From Streptosporangiaceae bacterium NEAU-GS5 (lineage in GTDB: Bacteria; Actinomycetota; Actinomycetes; Streptosporangiales; Streptosporangiaceae): 64,000 bases of DNA. The notes under the pieces are model-generated. The model saw nothing but the letters and a program-made list of their open reading frames with translations. It was not told where the DNA came from and did not search any database. The stretch is from assembly GCA_017592665.1 (NCBI GenBank), contig JAGFNW010000033.1, positions 19,843-83,842 of the forward strand, read 5' to 3'. How positions within the stretch are numbered: position 1 is the first letter of the stretch; each line of letters starts with the position of its first letter. Both the position numbers and the translations under genes were made by a program. Shown here in pieces: positions 45,868 through 55,838 of the stretch.

Positions 45868-46820
45868 GTCTTCGGGATCCACGCCTGCCAGACGATCTTG
45901 TTGGCCTCGACCCACTTCTGGGCGGCCTGGTCGTCGGTCAGCTTGTTGACCGCGATGTCGTAGGCGACCGAGTTCTGGTCGTCGTTCGTCCAGACGAAGT
46001 TCTTGACCAGCTCGTACGCCCTGCCGCCCTGGTCGGCGAACCGCTTGCTCACGATCTTGTCGAGCAGGTAGGGCGGGTAGTCGCACTTGATGGTCTTGGT
46101 GTCGGCGTCGCACCCGATGGCGTACGGCGGCAGGTTGATCTTGACGAGCTTGAGCTGCGAGAACAGCCACTGCGGCTCATAGAAGTACATGAGCAGCGGG
46201 GTCTTGTTCTTGGTCGCCGCCTGCGCCGCCTTGATCAGGTTGTCCTCGCTGCCCGAGTAGACCACCTTGTACGGCAGGTGCGTGTTGCGGATGACGGCCT
46301 CGTCGTTGGTGACGTAGGACTTGTCGCCGGCCAGGAACTGCCCGAGGTTTCCGGACGCCGCCGTCTTGAACAGGTTCTTGTACTTGGGCAGGTTGGCGTA
46401 GTTGGTGATGTCCGGATACTGCTTGGCCATCCACTCGGGAACGTACCAGCCGATGATGCCCTTGTTGCCGTTCTCACCGGCGGTGAGGGCGACCTTCTTC
46501 TTCTCGATGTACTCGTCTTTGAACTCGGGGTGCGACCAGTTCTCGATGATGACGTCGACCGTGCCGTCCTCGAGCCCCTTCCAGGACTCCGCCTCGGTCT
46601 TGCTGGTCGTCTCCACCCGGTAGCCGAGCTCGTGCTCGAGCAGGTAGTCGACCACCGCCGCGCTGGCCTCATAGCCGACCCAGGGGTTGATCGCCATCCT
46701 CACGGTGCCGGAACCGCGGCCCGCGCCCGGCGTCGCCGTGTCAACCGTGTCGCCGCTGCTGCATCCCGCCAGGGCCACCAGGCCCAACGAGACGGCGCCG
46801 GCGAGCAGACGAACCCTCAT
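45864..46820 (-). CDS. Glycine betaine/choline ABC transporter binding lipoprotein, second copy
   Basis: This 318-residue OpuAC-family solute-binding protein has the lipoprotein signal [17 protein letters not shown]. The Trp-rich binding site is seen in [18 protein letters not shown] and IGWYVPEW. It is closely related to the next gene upstream (46943-47935) over its whole length, a tandem duplication. It comes after a strong hairpin and is translated with betA. It may bind a different amine, perhaps choline. The ATG at 46820 has GAGGAGG eight bases upstream; a GTG three bases earlier is also possible. Confidence 0.9.
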   Translation of the reverse strand: MRVRLLAGAVSLGLVALAGCSSGDTVDTATPGAGRGSGTVRMAINPWVGYEASAAVVDYLLEHELGYRVETTSKTEAESWKGLEDGTVDVIIENWSHPEFKDEYIEKKKVALTAGENGNKGIIGWYVPEWMAKQYPDITNYANLPKYKNLFKTAASGNLGQFLAGDKSYVTNDEAVIRNTHLPYKVVYSGSEDNLIKAAQAATKNKTPLLMYFYEPQWLFSQLKLVKINLPPYAIGCDADTKTIKCDYPPYLLDKIVSKRFADQGGRAYELVKNFVWTNDDQNSVAYDIAVNKLTDDQAAQKWVEANKIVWQAWIPKT

Positions 46821-46866
46821 CACGTTTACCTCCTCGGCCGAGCCGCAGTATTCCATAACAAAAGGA

Positions 46867-46906
46867 GCGATCCGGCTGCAATCCCCAACAATCACAGCCG
46901 GATCGC
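46867..46906. terminator. Hairpin between the two binding-protein genes
   Basis: GCGATCCGGCTG and its perfect complement (12 bp each) flank a 16-base loop. It lies directly after the first binding protein's gene and before the second's ribosome site. It would reduce, not abolish, transcription into the second binding protein and betA, giving more of the upstream transporter parts. Confidence 0.8.
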
Positions 46907-46942
46907 CACTAATGGACTGTCACTTGCCTCTTACGGTCACAA

Positions 46943-47935
46943 CTATTGCGGCAACCAGGCCTTCCAGACGTCCGGGTGCGCGTCGACCCACTTCTTCGCG
47001 GCCGCCTCGTCGGACATGCCGTTGTTGGTGATGTCGTCGGCGACCTGGTTCTGGTCCTCGTTGGTCCACTGGAAGTTCTTGATCAACTCGAACGCCTTGC
47101 CGCCCGAGTCCTGGAACTTCTTGCTGACGATCTTGTCAAGCTCGTACGGCGGGTAGTCGCAAGCGATCTTCTTGGGGTCGGCGTCGCAGCCCTTGGTGTA
47201 CGCGGGCAGGTTCACCTTGACCAGCTTGAGCTGCGAGAACAGCCACTGCGGCTCATAGAAGTACATGAGCAGCGGCTTCTGCTGCGCGGTGGCCTGCTTG
47301 GCCGCCTTGATCAGCGCGTCCTCGCTGCCGCCGAAGACCACCTTGAAGTTCAGCTTGAGATTCTTGACCAAGGCCTCGTCGTTGGTGACGTACGACGGGT
47401 CGCCGTCGAGGAGCTGGCCCTTGCCGCCCGACTCGGAGGTCTTGAACATGTCGGCGTACTTGTTCAAGTTCTTGTAGTCGGTGATGTCGGGATACTTCGT
47501 GGCCATCCACTCGGGAACGTACCAGCCGATGACGCCCTTGTTGCCGTTCGGCCCGAGCGCGACAGCGACGCCCTTGTCGTCGATGTACTTCTGCTTCAGG
47601 TCGTCGTGGCCCCAGTTCTCCAGGATCACGTCGACGTCACCCGACTCCATGCCCTGCCAGGACGGCTCCTCGGCGAGCTCCTTCTTCTCGACCGTGTAGC
47701 CGAGCTCGTTCTGGAGCAGGTAGGAGATGACGGCCGCGTCGGCCTCGTACCCGACCCACGGATTGACCGCGAGCTTCACGGTCCCGCCGGCCGAGGGAGC
47801 GGCGCTGCCGCCGCTGGGCGCCGCGGCGCTCGGCGCGGCCGAGGCTCCGGTGTCGTTGACCTTGGCGCCGCCGCCACACGCGGCAACGCTGACTGCAAGG
47901 ATGGCGACACCTGCGATCAGGTGTAACTTCCTCAT
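46943..47935 (-). CDS. Glycine betaine ABC transporter binding lipoprotein, first copy
   Basis: The 330-residue OpuAC-family protein has a lipoprotein signal (RKLHLIAGVAILAVSVAAC). A short Ala/Ser/Pro/Gly-rich linker precedes a binding domain with [22 protein letters not shown] and [10 protein letters not shown]. It delivers betaine to the permease encoded by the gene before it. The long frame extending upstream overlaps the permease and is not coding. It and the next copy share much of their sequence. Confidence 0.92.
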   Translation of the reverse strand: MRKLHLIAGVAILAVSVAACGGGAKVNDTGASAAPSAAAPSGGSAAPSAGGTVKLAVNPWVGYEADAAVISYLLQNELGYTVEKKELAEEPSWQGMESGDVDVILENWGHDDLKQKYIDDKGVAVALGPNGNKGVIGWYVPEWMATKYPDITDYKNLNKYADMFKTSESGGKGQLLDGDPSYVTNDEALVKNLKLNFKVVFGGSEDALIKAAKQATAQQKPLLMYFYEPQWLFSQLKLVKVNLPAYTKGCDADPKKIACDYPPYELDKIVSKKFQDSGGKAFELIKNFQWTNEDQNQVADDITNNGMSDEAAAKKWVDAHPDVWKAWLPQ

Positions 47936-47958
47936 GAGGACCCTCTTCTTCTGAGTGA

Positions 47959-49902
47959 TCAGGGGACCGACTGCAGGCCCCTCGAACGGGGGCGCCGATC
48001 GGCGCCCTGGGTGATCCGGTCGAGCATGATTCCGAGCAGGACCAGCGCCACACCGGCGGCCAGGCCCTTCCCGTAGTCCTCGCGCTGGGCGAATCCGGCG
48101 TACACGTCGTAGCCGAGCGCTCCGGCCCCGACCAGCGCGCCGATCACCACCATGGCGAGCGTCATGACGATGCCCTGGTTGGCCGCGACCAGCAGCGACC
48201 GCCGGGCCATCGGCAGCTGCACCTTCCAGAGCAGCTGACCGCGTGTCGACCCGGACGCGAGCGCGGCCTCCACGGTCTCCCCCGGCACCCCGCGGATGCC
48301 GTCCTCGACCAACCGGATCACGACCGGAACCGTATATATCACCGACGCCACGATCGCGGTGAACCGGCCCGGGCCGAACAGCGCCAGGCCGGGCAGCAGG
48401 TAGGAGAACGTGGGCATGGTCTGCGCGGCGTCGAGCAACGGCCGAAGGGCCGATGCGAACCGGGTGGACCGGGCCGCCACCACACCGAGCAGGAGGCCGA
48501 AGAACATCGCGATCAGGGTGGCCACCAGGACCACCGTGAGCGTGGTCATGCCGTGCTGCCAGAGCCCGAGCAGGGCCATGCCGCCGAGGCAGCCGCCGGC
48601 GATGAGCGCGGCGCGAAGGCCGCTGATCGACCACGCCAGCGCGACCACGGTCGTGATCACCAGCCACCACGGGGCCGTGGTCAGCGTCGTCTCCATCGGG
48701 TTCAGGATCCAGTTCGCGAAGGAGTCGTTCACGAACCCGGTGAAGCCGTACCAGTGGAACTCGATCCACTCGACCACGTCGTTGACCGGCTTGACGATCG
48801 GGATCTGCCAGTCCTCGGGGAAGTCGGCGGCGAGCGCCGGAGTCAGCGCGATGCCGGCGCCGGCGATGACCGCGCCGACGGCCCAGCGCGACGGCCCACG
48901 GCGGCGGCCGCCCGCGGCCGCGGCACGGGTCATCCGGTCCAGCACGATCGCCATGATCACGATCGCCAGGCCCGGGACGAGCGCGAGGCCGACGTTGACC
49001 CGCGCGAGCGCCTTGAGCAGGTCGACGCCGAGGCCGGGCGCCGCGATCAGCGCGGTGAGCGGCACCATCGACAGGGCCGCGAGCAGCGTCTGGTTGACGC
49101 CGAGCAGGATCGTGTTCTTGGCCAGCGGCAACTGCACCTTGCGCAATGTCTGCCAGCGGGTCGCGCCGAGCGAATCGGAGGCCTCGAGCGCCGTCTTCGA
49201 CACGTTCTGCACGGCGAGCGCCGTGATCCGGACCGCGGGCGGCATCGCGTAGATCACCGTGGCGATCACGGCCGACGGCGTGCCGATCAGGAACAGCAGC
49301 ACCATCGGCGAGATATAGGAGAACGTCGGCATGATCTGCATGACGTCCAGCACCGGGGTCACGACCCGGCGCACCCGCGCCGAACGGCCGGTGAGCACGC
49401 CGAGCGGGATGCCGAACGCCAGCGACAGCACCACGGCGGTCAGCGTGAGCGCGAGCGTGTCCACGCTCGGCTCCCACAGGCCGAGCGCGCCGACGCCGCC
49501 GAAGCCGGCCACCGACAGCAGCGCGATCCGCCAGCCGCCGGCCAGCCAGCCGAGGCCGCCCGCCACGCCGATCAGGCCCGGCCAGCCGAGACCCTGCAGC
49601 GCGGTCGTGAACAGATCGGCGATCTGCCCGACGAACAGCCGGATGTAGTTGATCACATAGATGAAGACCGGGCTGGAGTTGCGGTTCTCGTCGATCCAGT
49701 CCCGCACGTCGTTGAGCCAGTGGAACTGGGGCGCGTCGTCGTCGTGCGGCAGCAGGGCCGTGTTCCGGAACGCTACATACAGCGCGATGGCGAAGACCAC
49801 GCCCCCGGCGGGTAAGACCCAGCGCGGCAGCCGCGCCCGCACCGGGATCTCGGCCGGAGGCAGCACCGCGGGGGGCGCCGCCTGCGGCGGAGCCGTCGTC
49901 AT
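47959..49902 (-). CDS. Glycine betaine ABC transporter permease, two permease domains fused
   Basis: The 647-residue membrane protein contains two complete binding-protein-dependent permease domains in one chain. Each has the EAA-type loop: [20 protein letters not shown] near 265 and [18 protein letters not shown] near 555. It would form the whole membrane channel without a partner subunit. Permeases of this class usually have one domain and act as dimers. The ATG at 49902 overlaps the stop of the ATPase gene (ATGA). Confidence 0.9.
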   Translation of the reverse strand: MTTAPPQAAPPAVLPPAEIPVRARLPRWVLPAGGVVFAIALYVAFRNTALLPHDDDAPQFHWLNDVRDWIDENRNSSPVFIYVINYIRLFVGQIADLFTTALQGLGWPGLIGVAGGLGWLAGGWRIALLSVAGFGGVGALGLWEPSVDTLALTLTAVVLSLAFGIPLGVLTGRSARVRRVVTPVLDVMQIMPTFSYISPMVLLFLIGTPSAVIATVIYAMPPAVRITALAVQNVSKTALEASDSLGATRWQTLRKVQLPLAKNTILLGVNQTLLAALSMVPLTALIAAPGLGVDLLKALARVNVGLALVPGLAIVIMAIVLDRMTRAAAAGGRRRGPSRWAVGAVIAGAGIALTPALAADFPEDWQIPIVKPVNDVVEWIEFHWYGFTGFVNDSFANWILNPMETTLTTAPWWLVITTVVALAWSISGLRAALIAGGCLGGMALLGLWQHGMTTLTVVLVATLIAMFFGLLLGVVAARSTRFASALRPLLDAAQTMPTFSYLLPGLALFGPGRFTAIVASVIYTVPVVIRLVEDGIRGVPGETVEAALASGSTRGQLLWKVQLPMARRSLLVAANQGIVMTLAMVVIGALVGAGALGYDVYAGFAQREDYGKGLAAGVALVLLGIMLDRITQGADRRPRSRGLQSVP

Positions 49903-50957
49903 ACAGCCCCCTGGGTGGCGCGGATCGTGTTCCGTACGGCTCCGAGGATGTCCACCCGGTCGACCACGCCGACCAGACGATCGCCGTCCACGACCCGCAG
50001 CGGCCGGTCGGTCTCCATGGCGGCCGGGACCGCGTCCTGGATCACCGTGGACGCCGGCAGGGCCGGGCCGTCCAGTGGCTCGCCGTCCTCCGGCCGGCGG
50101 CAGATCCAGCGCAGCGACAGCACCTGGGCACGCGAGACGTCCCGGATGAAGTCCGTCACGTACGCGTCGGCGGGGGCGCCCACGAGCTCCTCCGGCGTGC
50201 CGACCTGAACGATGGCGCCGTCGCGCATGATGGCGATCCGCTCGCCCAGCTTCAGCGCCTCGTGCAGGTCGTGCGTGATGAAGACCATGGTCTTGCCGAC
50301 CTCGCGGTGCAGGCGGATGACCTCGGCCTGCATGTCGCGGCGGATCAGCGGGTCGAGCGCGCTGAACGGCTCGTCGAACAGCAGGACCTCCGGGTCCACG
50401 GCGAGCGCGCGGGCCAGGCCCACCCGCTGCTGCATGCCGCCGGACAGCTGATCCGGATACGACTCCTCGTGGCCCTTGAGGCCGACCAGCGACAGGATCT
50501 CGCTCGCCTTCTCGTGCCTGGCCTTCCTGCCGACGCCCTGGACTTCCAGCCCGTACGCCACGTTGTCGACAACGCGGCGGTGCGGCAGCAGCCCGAAGTG
50601 CTGGAATACCATGCTGACGCGGTGGCGGCGGAGATCGCGCAGCTGGGCGCCCGACATGGCGCGGACGTCCTCGCCGCCGATGGACACCGTGCCCGCCGTG
50701 GGCTCGATCAGCCTGCTGAGGCAGCGCACGAGTGTCGACTTGCCGCTCCCGGACAAGCCCATCACGACGAACACCTCGCCGGGCCGTACGTCGAAAGAGA
50801 CGTCGCGCACGGCGGCGGTGCATCCGGTCTTGGAGCGGAGCGCGGCAGGCTCAAGAGTGGCGTCGGGACTGCCGATGATCCGGTCAGCCTTCGCGCCGAA
50901 GATCTTCCAGAGCCCGCGAACCTCGATCGCGGCGGTGCCCACTGTCGTTCCTCTCAT
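49899..50957 (-). CDS. proV: Glycine betaine ABC transporter ATPase (ProV/OpuAA type)
   Basis: The 352-residue ATPase has Walker [10 protein letters not shown] near 68, the signature LSGGMQQR near 167 and Walker [15 protein letters not shown]-terminal CBS region includes [19 protein letters not shown]. ProV-type ATPases use CBS domains to sense ionic strength or regulatory nucleotides. It is the first gene of the transporter operon, and its promoter carries the IclR palindrome at 51044-51062. The start is the ATG at 50957. Confidence 0.93.
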   Translation of the reverse strand: MRGTTVGTAAIEVRGLWKIFGAKADRIIGSPDATLEPAALRSKTGCTAAVRDVSFDVRPGEVFVVMGLSGSGKSTLVRCLSRLIEPTAGTVSIGGEDVRAMSGAQLRDLRRHRVSMVFQHFGLLPHRRVVDNVAYGLEVQGVGRKARHEKASEILSLVGLKGHEESYPDQLSGGMQQRVGLARALAVDPEVLLFDEPFSALDPLIRRDMQAEVIRLHREVGKTMVFITHDLHEALKLGERIAIMRDGAIVQVGTPEELVGAPADAYVTDFIRDVSRAQVLSLRWICRRPEDGEPLDGPALPASTVIQDAVPAAMETDRPLRVVDGDRLVGVVDRVDILGAVRNTIRATQGAV

Positions 50958-51043
50958 ATGGCAGGAGCCCGAGAGGCGACATGGTCACCCGCGCAAGGTG
51001 AAGAGTTGGGGGGCACGACTCCTCAGTGGGCACAGTCCGGGGT

Positions 51044-51062
51044 GTTGCTCATTGCGCAACAC
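51044..51062. promoter_or_regulatory. IclR-type operator in front of the transporter operon
   Basis: TGTTGC-TCATTGC-GCAACA is a perfect 6-7-6 palindrome with the same arms as the site over the iclR start codon at 21990-22008. It lies about 87 bp upstream of the proV start. Confidence 0.75.
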
Positions 51063-51196
51063 ACTTCCTGTCTCGCAACAGAGTCGAGGCTAGGGCCCTA
51101 AATCGTCAAGATATAGGAAAAATAACGTTTAATAGCCAGATCGTGATCACCCAGAGACCTTCCCACCCCACCACCCCCACCCCACCCTCCCCCGCG

Positions 51197-51386
51197 CGTG
51201 ATCTTGCACGCTTTCCCGGCGCGCCGCTCACACGCTTCGTGATCATGCACCACGTCCCAAAGCGCAGCTCACAGGCTCCGTGATCACGCAATTGCATGAT
51301 CACGGAGCCTGTGACGTGCGAGACGGGAATACGTGCAAGATCACGAACGCGGTGACGTGTGCCTCGGGAATTCCTGCAAGATCACG
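51197..51386. repeat. Mirror-symmetric array of 41-bp repeat units (190 bp)
   Basis: Units starting CGTGATC lie at 51197, 51238 and 51279. Inverted units ending GATCACG lie at 51304, 51345 and 51386, each exactly 41 bp apart and symmetric about 51291/51292. The middle 46 bp (51269-51314) is a spacer-less palindrome with one mismatched pair. The same unit occurs once at 13380-13441. It can form nested hairpins or a cruciform. Confidence 0.9.
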
Positions 51387-51399
51387 CGGGGGGTGGGGG

Positions 51400-53670
51400 T
51401 TAGAGGCCGTATTCCTTGACGATGCGTTCGTGGCGTTCGGTTTCGACGCCGACTTCTCGGGCGAGGTCGAGCCAGGCGAGCGGGTGGGACCAGTCTTCTG
51501 TGGCGTCGTCGAGGACGGCGTCGAGCTGCGCGGGGGTGACGTCCGGCGGGACGGCGATCCAGCCGAACACGCCCTCCAGCCGCTCGCCCGTGGCCGGATG
51601 GGTCACCTGGTAGGTGTCGTCGCTGTAGACCCACATGGGCCAGCCACGCTCGGCCAGCAGCTCGTTGAACTCGGTCCACTCGTCCTCCGACGGCGACGCG
51701 CCGTCGAAGAACCAGCTCATGTAACCACCGGGACGGAGCATCGTCACCCCGGCGAACGGGATCACGAAGGCCTCGCGCTCCTTGGGGTCGTCCGGCACCG
51801 GCTCGAGCGGGCGCGGGTCGACCACCACGAGGTCGCCGGCGTTGTATTCCATGCCGCGGGGCTGCGGGATCGCCAGCCGCGCCGTCGCCGGCCCGGTCCG
51901 TACGGCGAGCACCTCGCGCTGGCTGCCGTCAGGCGCCGGCAGGATGACGCGGACCAGGTGCCACTCCTCCTCGATCGGCCCTTCGGTGCCCTGGACCGGC
52001 ATGCCGAGGCGCTTGGCCGAGGCCCGCACGGTGGCCCAGTCTTCGGTGGCCGTGGACAGCACGATCAACCGCCAGGTGTCCTCTTCTTCCCCGCGGCCCG
52101 ACTCGACCAGGGGACGGAGGATCTCGGCGGCCTTGGCGTTGTCGCCGAGCTGCTGGATGGCGCCCGCCCACAGGCGGCGGCCCTCGAGCTCGGACCCGGC
52201 GGTCACGGCCAGCTCGGCCTCGGCCGCGGTCTCGGCCCAGCGCTCGCGCTGGCGGTGCAGCCGGGCGCGCATGAGGTGGGAGTGCTTGTCCGGCAGCCGG
52301 TCGGCCAGCTCCTCGACGCGGGCGTCCTGGCCGGCCTCGATCAGCAGGCCGGTGAGATAGGAGATGTCCTCGTCGTCGGCGCTGTCGGGGTCGAAGGAGT
52401 CCCACGCGAGGTCGGCGCCGGTCTCCGCGTATCCGAGGAAGCCGAGTGTGCTGGTGTGGCGGCGGGTGGCCTCCGGGTCGTTGCCGGACAGCGGCCAGAG
52501 CCAGCCGACCCAGCGCTCGGGGTCAGCCGTCCGGCCGTCGGCGGCGTCGAAGTAGGCGACCAGCTCCTCGCGCGGCCCGGGCGGCGCCAGCTCCTCGGTG
52601 GCCTCGATGGAGGCGCGGAGCGCGGCGATGCGCTCCGGGAGCCCCTCGGAGCTCTTGAGCGACGGCAGCGCCCGCTCGGCCTCGTCGGCCAGCAGGCGGG
52701 CCTGCCAGAGGCCCTTGCGGGCGAGGGCGAGCCGGGCTCCGGCGAGGGCCAGCTCGATGCGGGCGCGGTGACCGCCCATCGACTCGAAGTAGTCGATCCA
52801 CTGCCGCAGGATGCGGCCGAGCTGCCAGGTGTTGGCGAGCCCGCCGCCCTCGGCCAGCTTCTCGACCGTGGCGGTCCAGGTCACCCACTCGCCGGGGTGG
52901 TCGCCGACCACGTCGAGGTCGGGCAGGGCTTCCACGGCCTCCTTGGTCTGGCCCAGACCCGCGAGCACGCGGGCGCGGAGCAGCGCCTCGCGGCGGCCCT
53001 TGGCGACCGGGTCGTCGGGCTTGAACCCGCTCGCCGCGTCAAGCGCGGCCAGCGCATCGCCCGCGCGGTCGGCGGCGAGCAGCGCACGCGCGGACGCGGC
53101 GCCGAGCTCCCAGCTCGCCTCGCGGCCGATGCCGCGCAGCCGGTCGACCGCCGCCTCGGCGAACGTCACGGCCTCGCCGGCCTTGTCCTCGTCCAGCAAG
53201 GCGGTGACGTATTGCGTGATCAAACCGCTGAAGGCCAGCGACTGCGGCCCGACGCCGGCGAGGGCGGCGTTCAGCAACGCGAGCCGCTCCTCGGCATATC
53301 CGGGCCCGTCGGTGTTGCCAAGCGTCATGGCCAGCGCCTCGACCGCGGCCGGCGCCGACGGGCAGTCGCCCACATCACCGCGCTCGGCGAAGTCGGCGAG
53401 CTGACGGGCGTCGCCCAGCGCCACCTCGCCGTTGGCGCGGTCGCCGACCCGCCCGATCAAATGCCAGTAGCGCGCGAACAGCTCGAGCCACGGCTGGCCC
53501 AGCGCCTCCGCCTGCTGCGCGACGGCCGGGGCCACCACGTCGAGCTGGCCATAGCGCCCTTCCAGCGCCTGCGCCGGAACGTCGCCGATCGCGATGGCGA
53601 GCCCCTCGTTTCCGGCCTCGTGCAGTTCTCGCTGGGTCTCGCCGACCCACGCCCAGATGTCCACGTCCAT
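51400..53670 (-). CDS. Large TPR-like protein of unknown function
   Basis: I do not recognise this 756-residue protein. It has long Ala/Leu-rich, helical repeat segments over about the first 540 residues (for example AGEAVTFAEAAVDRLRGIG and AETAAEAELAVTAGSELEGR), resembling tetratricopeptide repeats. The last 200 or so are rich in beta and Trp (EEWHLVRVILPAPDGSQ and RPGGYMSWFFDGASP). It has no signal peptide and is probably cytoplasmic. It lies upstream of dapF in the opposite order to Mycobacterium and may act in translation or stress, but this is a guess. Confidence 0.72.
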   Translation of the reverse strand: MDVDIWAWVGETQRELHEAGNEGLAIAIGDVPAQALEGRYGQLDVVAPAVAQQAEALGQPWLELFARYWHLIGRVGDRANGEVALGDARQLADFAERGDVGDCPSAPAAVEALAMTLGNTDGPGYAEERLALLNAALAGVGPQSLAFSGLITQYVTALLDEDKAGEAVTFAEAAVDRLRGIGREASWELGAASARALLAADRAGDALAALDAASGFKPDDPVAKGRREALLRARVLAGLGQTKEAVEALPDLDVVGDHPGEWVTWTATVEKLAEGGGLANTWQLGRILRQWIDYFESMGGHRARIELALAGARLALARKGLWQARLLADEAERALPSLKSSEGLPERIAALRASIEATEELAPPGPREELVAYFDAADGRTADPERWVGWLWPLSGNDPEATRRHTSTLGFLGYAETGADLAWDSFDPDSADDEDISYLTGLLIEAGQDARVEELADRLPDKHSHLMRARLHRQRERWAETAAEAELAVTAGSELEGRRLWAGAIQQLGDNAKAAEILRPLVESGRGEEEDTWRLIVLSTATEDWATVRASAKRLGMPVQGTEGPIEEEWHLVRVILPAPDGSQREVLAVRTGPATARLAIPQPRGMEYNAGDLVVVDPRPLEPVPDDPKEREAFVIPFAGVTMLRPGGYMSWFFDGASPSEDEWTEFNELLAERGWPMWVYSDDTYQVTHPATGERLEGVFGWIAVPPDVTPAQLDAVLDDATEDWSHPLAWLDLAREVGVETERHERIVKEYGL

Positions 53671-53726
53671 AGGGCGTCAGTCTGCCAGGTCACCGACGGT
53701 GTCCCAAACGAGCGGCGGGGGCCGAT

Positions 53727-54527
53727 CTACAGAACGGGCGGATAGTCGCCTGATGCGACGAGGACGGCAGGGCCGGACAGGTAGCTGGTCTCCTCGTCGA
53801 GGGTGACGGTCAGCGTGCCGCCGGGCACGTGGACGGCCCACACACCCGTGGTCTCTCCGGCGTTCCTGGCGGCCGCCACGGCCGTCGCCACGGCGCCCGT
53901 GCCGCACGAACGGGTCTCCCCCGAGCCGCGCTCGTGGACCCGCATGGTCACGGCATGATCGCCGGCGATGTTGAGCAGTTCGACGTTGACGCCCTCTGGA
54001 TAGGTCGCGTGGTCGTGGCCCGGCTGCCGGGTCAGGTCGAGCTCTCCGACCGGGACGTCCGTGACGCAGGCCAGATGCGGGTTTCCGAGGCTGACGTTGA
54101 GCCCGTGGTAGCGGCGCCCGCCCACCTCGGCCCAGCTTTCGCCGAGCACGGCCGGCCGCCCCATGTCGACGGTCACGTCGCCGGCGTCGCCGAGGTGGAC
54201 CCGCTTGACCCCGGCGCGCGTGGCGATGCCGAACTCGCCCGCCTCGGCGAGGCCGGTCGCGACGAGATAGCGGGCGAAGACGCGGATGCCGTTGCCGCAC
54301 ATCTCGGCCACGCCGCCGTCGGAGTTTCGGTAGTCCATGAACCACTCGGCGTCCTGCTCGGGATCCATGAGCTTGGCCGGCACGACGCGGAGCACGCCGT
54401 CGGCGCCGAGGCCGGCGCGGCGGTCGCAGAGCGCCGCCACCCCGCCCGGCGTCAGGTCGATGGACCCGTCCGGGTCGGGGACGATGACGAAGTCGTTCTC
54501 GGTGCCATGTCCCTTCACGAACCGCAT
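53727..54527 (-). CDS. dapF: Diaminopimelate epimerase DapF
   Basis: The 266-residue enzyme has both catalytic cysteines in typical settings (EMCGNGIRVF near 76 and RSCGTGAVATA near 218). It converts LL- to meso-diaminopimelate for lysine and cell-wall synthesis. The product is the cross-linking residue of actinobacterial peptidoglycan. Its start overlaps the 3' end of miaA by 13 bases, so the genes are co-transcribed. Confidence 0.97.
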   Translation of the reverse strand: MRFVKGHGTENDFVIVPDPDGSIDLTPGGVAALCDRRAGLGADGVLRVVPAKLMDPEQDAEWFMDYRNSDGGVAEMCGNGIRVFARYLVATGLAEAGEFGIATRAGVKRVHLGDAGDVTVDMGRPAVLGESWAEVGGRRYHGLNVSLGNPHLACVTDVPVGELDLTRQPGHDHATYPEGVNVELLNIAGDHAVTMRVHERGSGETRSCGTGAVATAVAAARNAGETTGVWAVHVPGGTLTVTLDEETSYLSGPAVLVASGDYPPVL

Positions 54528-55426
54528 GTGACCACTGTAACGGCCCGCTCGAGCAGTTCAGGGGCGTCATGGGCCAGCCACGTGACGCGCGGGTCGCGGC
54601 GGAACCAGGACTCCTGCCGCCGGGCGAACCGCCGGGTCGCCCTGATCGTCTCGTCCATCGCCTGCTCCTCGGTCCACTCGCCGTCGATGAAGCGGAGCAC
54701 CTGCGCGTAGCCGAGGGCGCGCGAGGCCGTGCGGCCCTCGCGAAGACCCCGCGCGGCCAGGCCGCGGACCTCGTCGACGAAGCCCTCGCGCCACATGCGC
54801 CCGACGCGGGCCGCGATCCGCTCGTCGAGGATCGGGCGCGGCACCTCCACGCCTATCTGGACGCTCGGATAGACCGAGTCGTAGGAGGGCATGGTGGCCG
54901 AGAACGGACGGCCGGACATCTCGATGACCTCGAGCGCGCGGACGATCCTCCGGCCGTTGCTCGGCAGGATCGCGGCCGCGGCCACCGGGTCTTGCGTGGC
55001 GAGGCGGGCGTGCATGGGCCCCGGTCCGAAGTCGGCGAGCTCCTTCTCCAGGCGCGTACGGATCTCGGGATCGGTGCCCGGGAATTCCAGATCGTCGAGG
55101 GCGGCCCTGACGTACAGCCCGGAGCCCCCGGTGAGGACCGGGACGCGCCCGCGGCCGAGAAGATCGTCGATCAGGGGCCGGACGAGCCGCTGGTATTCGG
55201 CGACGCTGGCCGTCTGGGTTACGTCCCAGATGTCGAGCAAATGGTGGAGCACTCCTTTTCGTTCTGGGATGGTCAGCTTTGCCGTACCGACGTCCATTCC
55301 TCGGTAAAGCTGCATCGAGTCGGTGTTGACGATCTCGCCACCGAGCCGCAGCGCCAATTCCACGGCCAGGTCGGACTTTCCGGCGGCCGTGGCGCCCACG
55401 ACGGCGACCACTGGTAGGTGACCCAC
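54515..55426 (-). CDS. miaA: tRNA dimethylallyltransferase MiaA
   Basis: The 303-residue enzyme has the P-loop VVGATAAGKSDLAVELAL, the catalytic NTDSMQLYRGMD, and the tRNA-binding TGGSGLYVRAAL and GYAQVLRF. It adds a dimethylallyl group to A37 of tRNAs that read U-starting codons; MiaB, also in the window, then adds the methylthio group. I place the start at the GTG at 55426, close to the usual family length. A longer frame to 55510 adds only 28 poorly conserved residues. Confidence 0.95.
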   Translation of the reverse strand: MGHLPVVAVVGATAAGKSDLAVELALRLGGEIVNTDSMQLYRGMDVGTAKLTIPERKGVLHHLLDIWDVTQTASVAEYQRLVRPLIDDLLGRGRVPVLTGGSGLYVRAALDDLEFPGTDPEIRTRLEKELADFGPGPMHARLATQDPVAAAAILPSNGRRIVRALEVIEMSGRPFSATMPSYDSVYPSVQIGVEVPRPILDERIAARVGRMWREGFVDEVRGLAARGLREGRTASRALGYAQVLRFIDGEWTEEQAMDETIRATRRFARRQESWFRRDPRVTWLAHDAPELLERAVTVVTCGS

Positions 55427-55533
55427 ACCGGTAAGTGTCTCAACCCCGCTGGTGAGAGTGGGTAAGAATGGTGCGGACGGCGCCCGGGCGCTCGACTCGG
55501 CGCGAGTCAATCGGGGGACCTTCAGGGGGAACG

Positions 55534-55746
55534 ATGTCGATATTCGACAAGGTCAAGGAGATGTTCGGCGACCACGAGAAGTCCGCCGGCATGAAGAGCA
55601 AGGTCGAGGACACCGTCAAGGGCGGCGTGGACAAGGGCGCGGCCAAAGCCGACGAGAGGACCGGCGGCAAGTACGGCGGCCACATCGACAAGGGGGCCGA
55701 CGCGGCCAGGAGGGCCGCCGACAAGATCGACGGCCAGCCGGACTGA
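55534..55746 (+). CDS. Small MT0933-like antitoxin-family protein
   Basis: The 70-residue protein is highly charged and starts MSIFDKVKEMFGDH. It contains the TGGKYGGHIDKGADAARRA segment typical of the actinobacterial MT0933-type antitoxin family. AGGGGGAACG in front of the ATG is a good ribosome site. No partner toxin gene flanks it. The family often occurs alone, where it may act as a stress or general nucleic-acid-binding protein. Divergent from miaA. Confidence 0.8.
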   Translation: MSIFDKVKEMFGDHEKSAGMKSKVEDTVKGGVDKGAAKADERTGGKYGGHIDKGADAARRAADKIDGQPD

Positions 55747-55838
55747 GCCCTCCATGTGATCACGGTGATCACGACTGGCCGGGAGGCGAGTCGAGGAGAG
55801 GCGGGCCGTCCGTGCGGGGAACACGGGCGGCCCGCTCC

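Larger units (their letters stand above)
50958..51399. other. Region between the transporter operon and the TPR-like gene: promoter, operator and 41-bp repeat array
   Basis: Bases 50958-51100 contain the promoter of the leftward transporter operon, including the perfect IclR palindrome and a further GTCTCGCAACA half-site at 51071. Bases 51100-51190 are a run of C-rich sequence. Bases 51197-51386 hold the mirror-symmetric repeat array. No protein gene is seen. Confidence 0.75.

Noticed and set aside
46835..46865. TATTCCATA near the second binding protein as a third copy of the aceB/iclR palindrome
   Set aside because: Only eight bases match and the second arm is missing.
51197..51386. Regular 41-bp repeats as a CRISPR array
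   Set aside because: There are only a few units per side, they are inverted about a centre, the sequence between conserved parts is itself repeated, and no cas gene is present.
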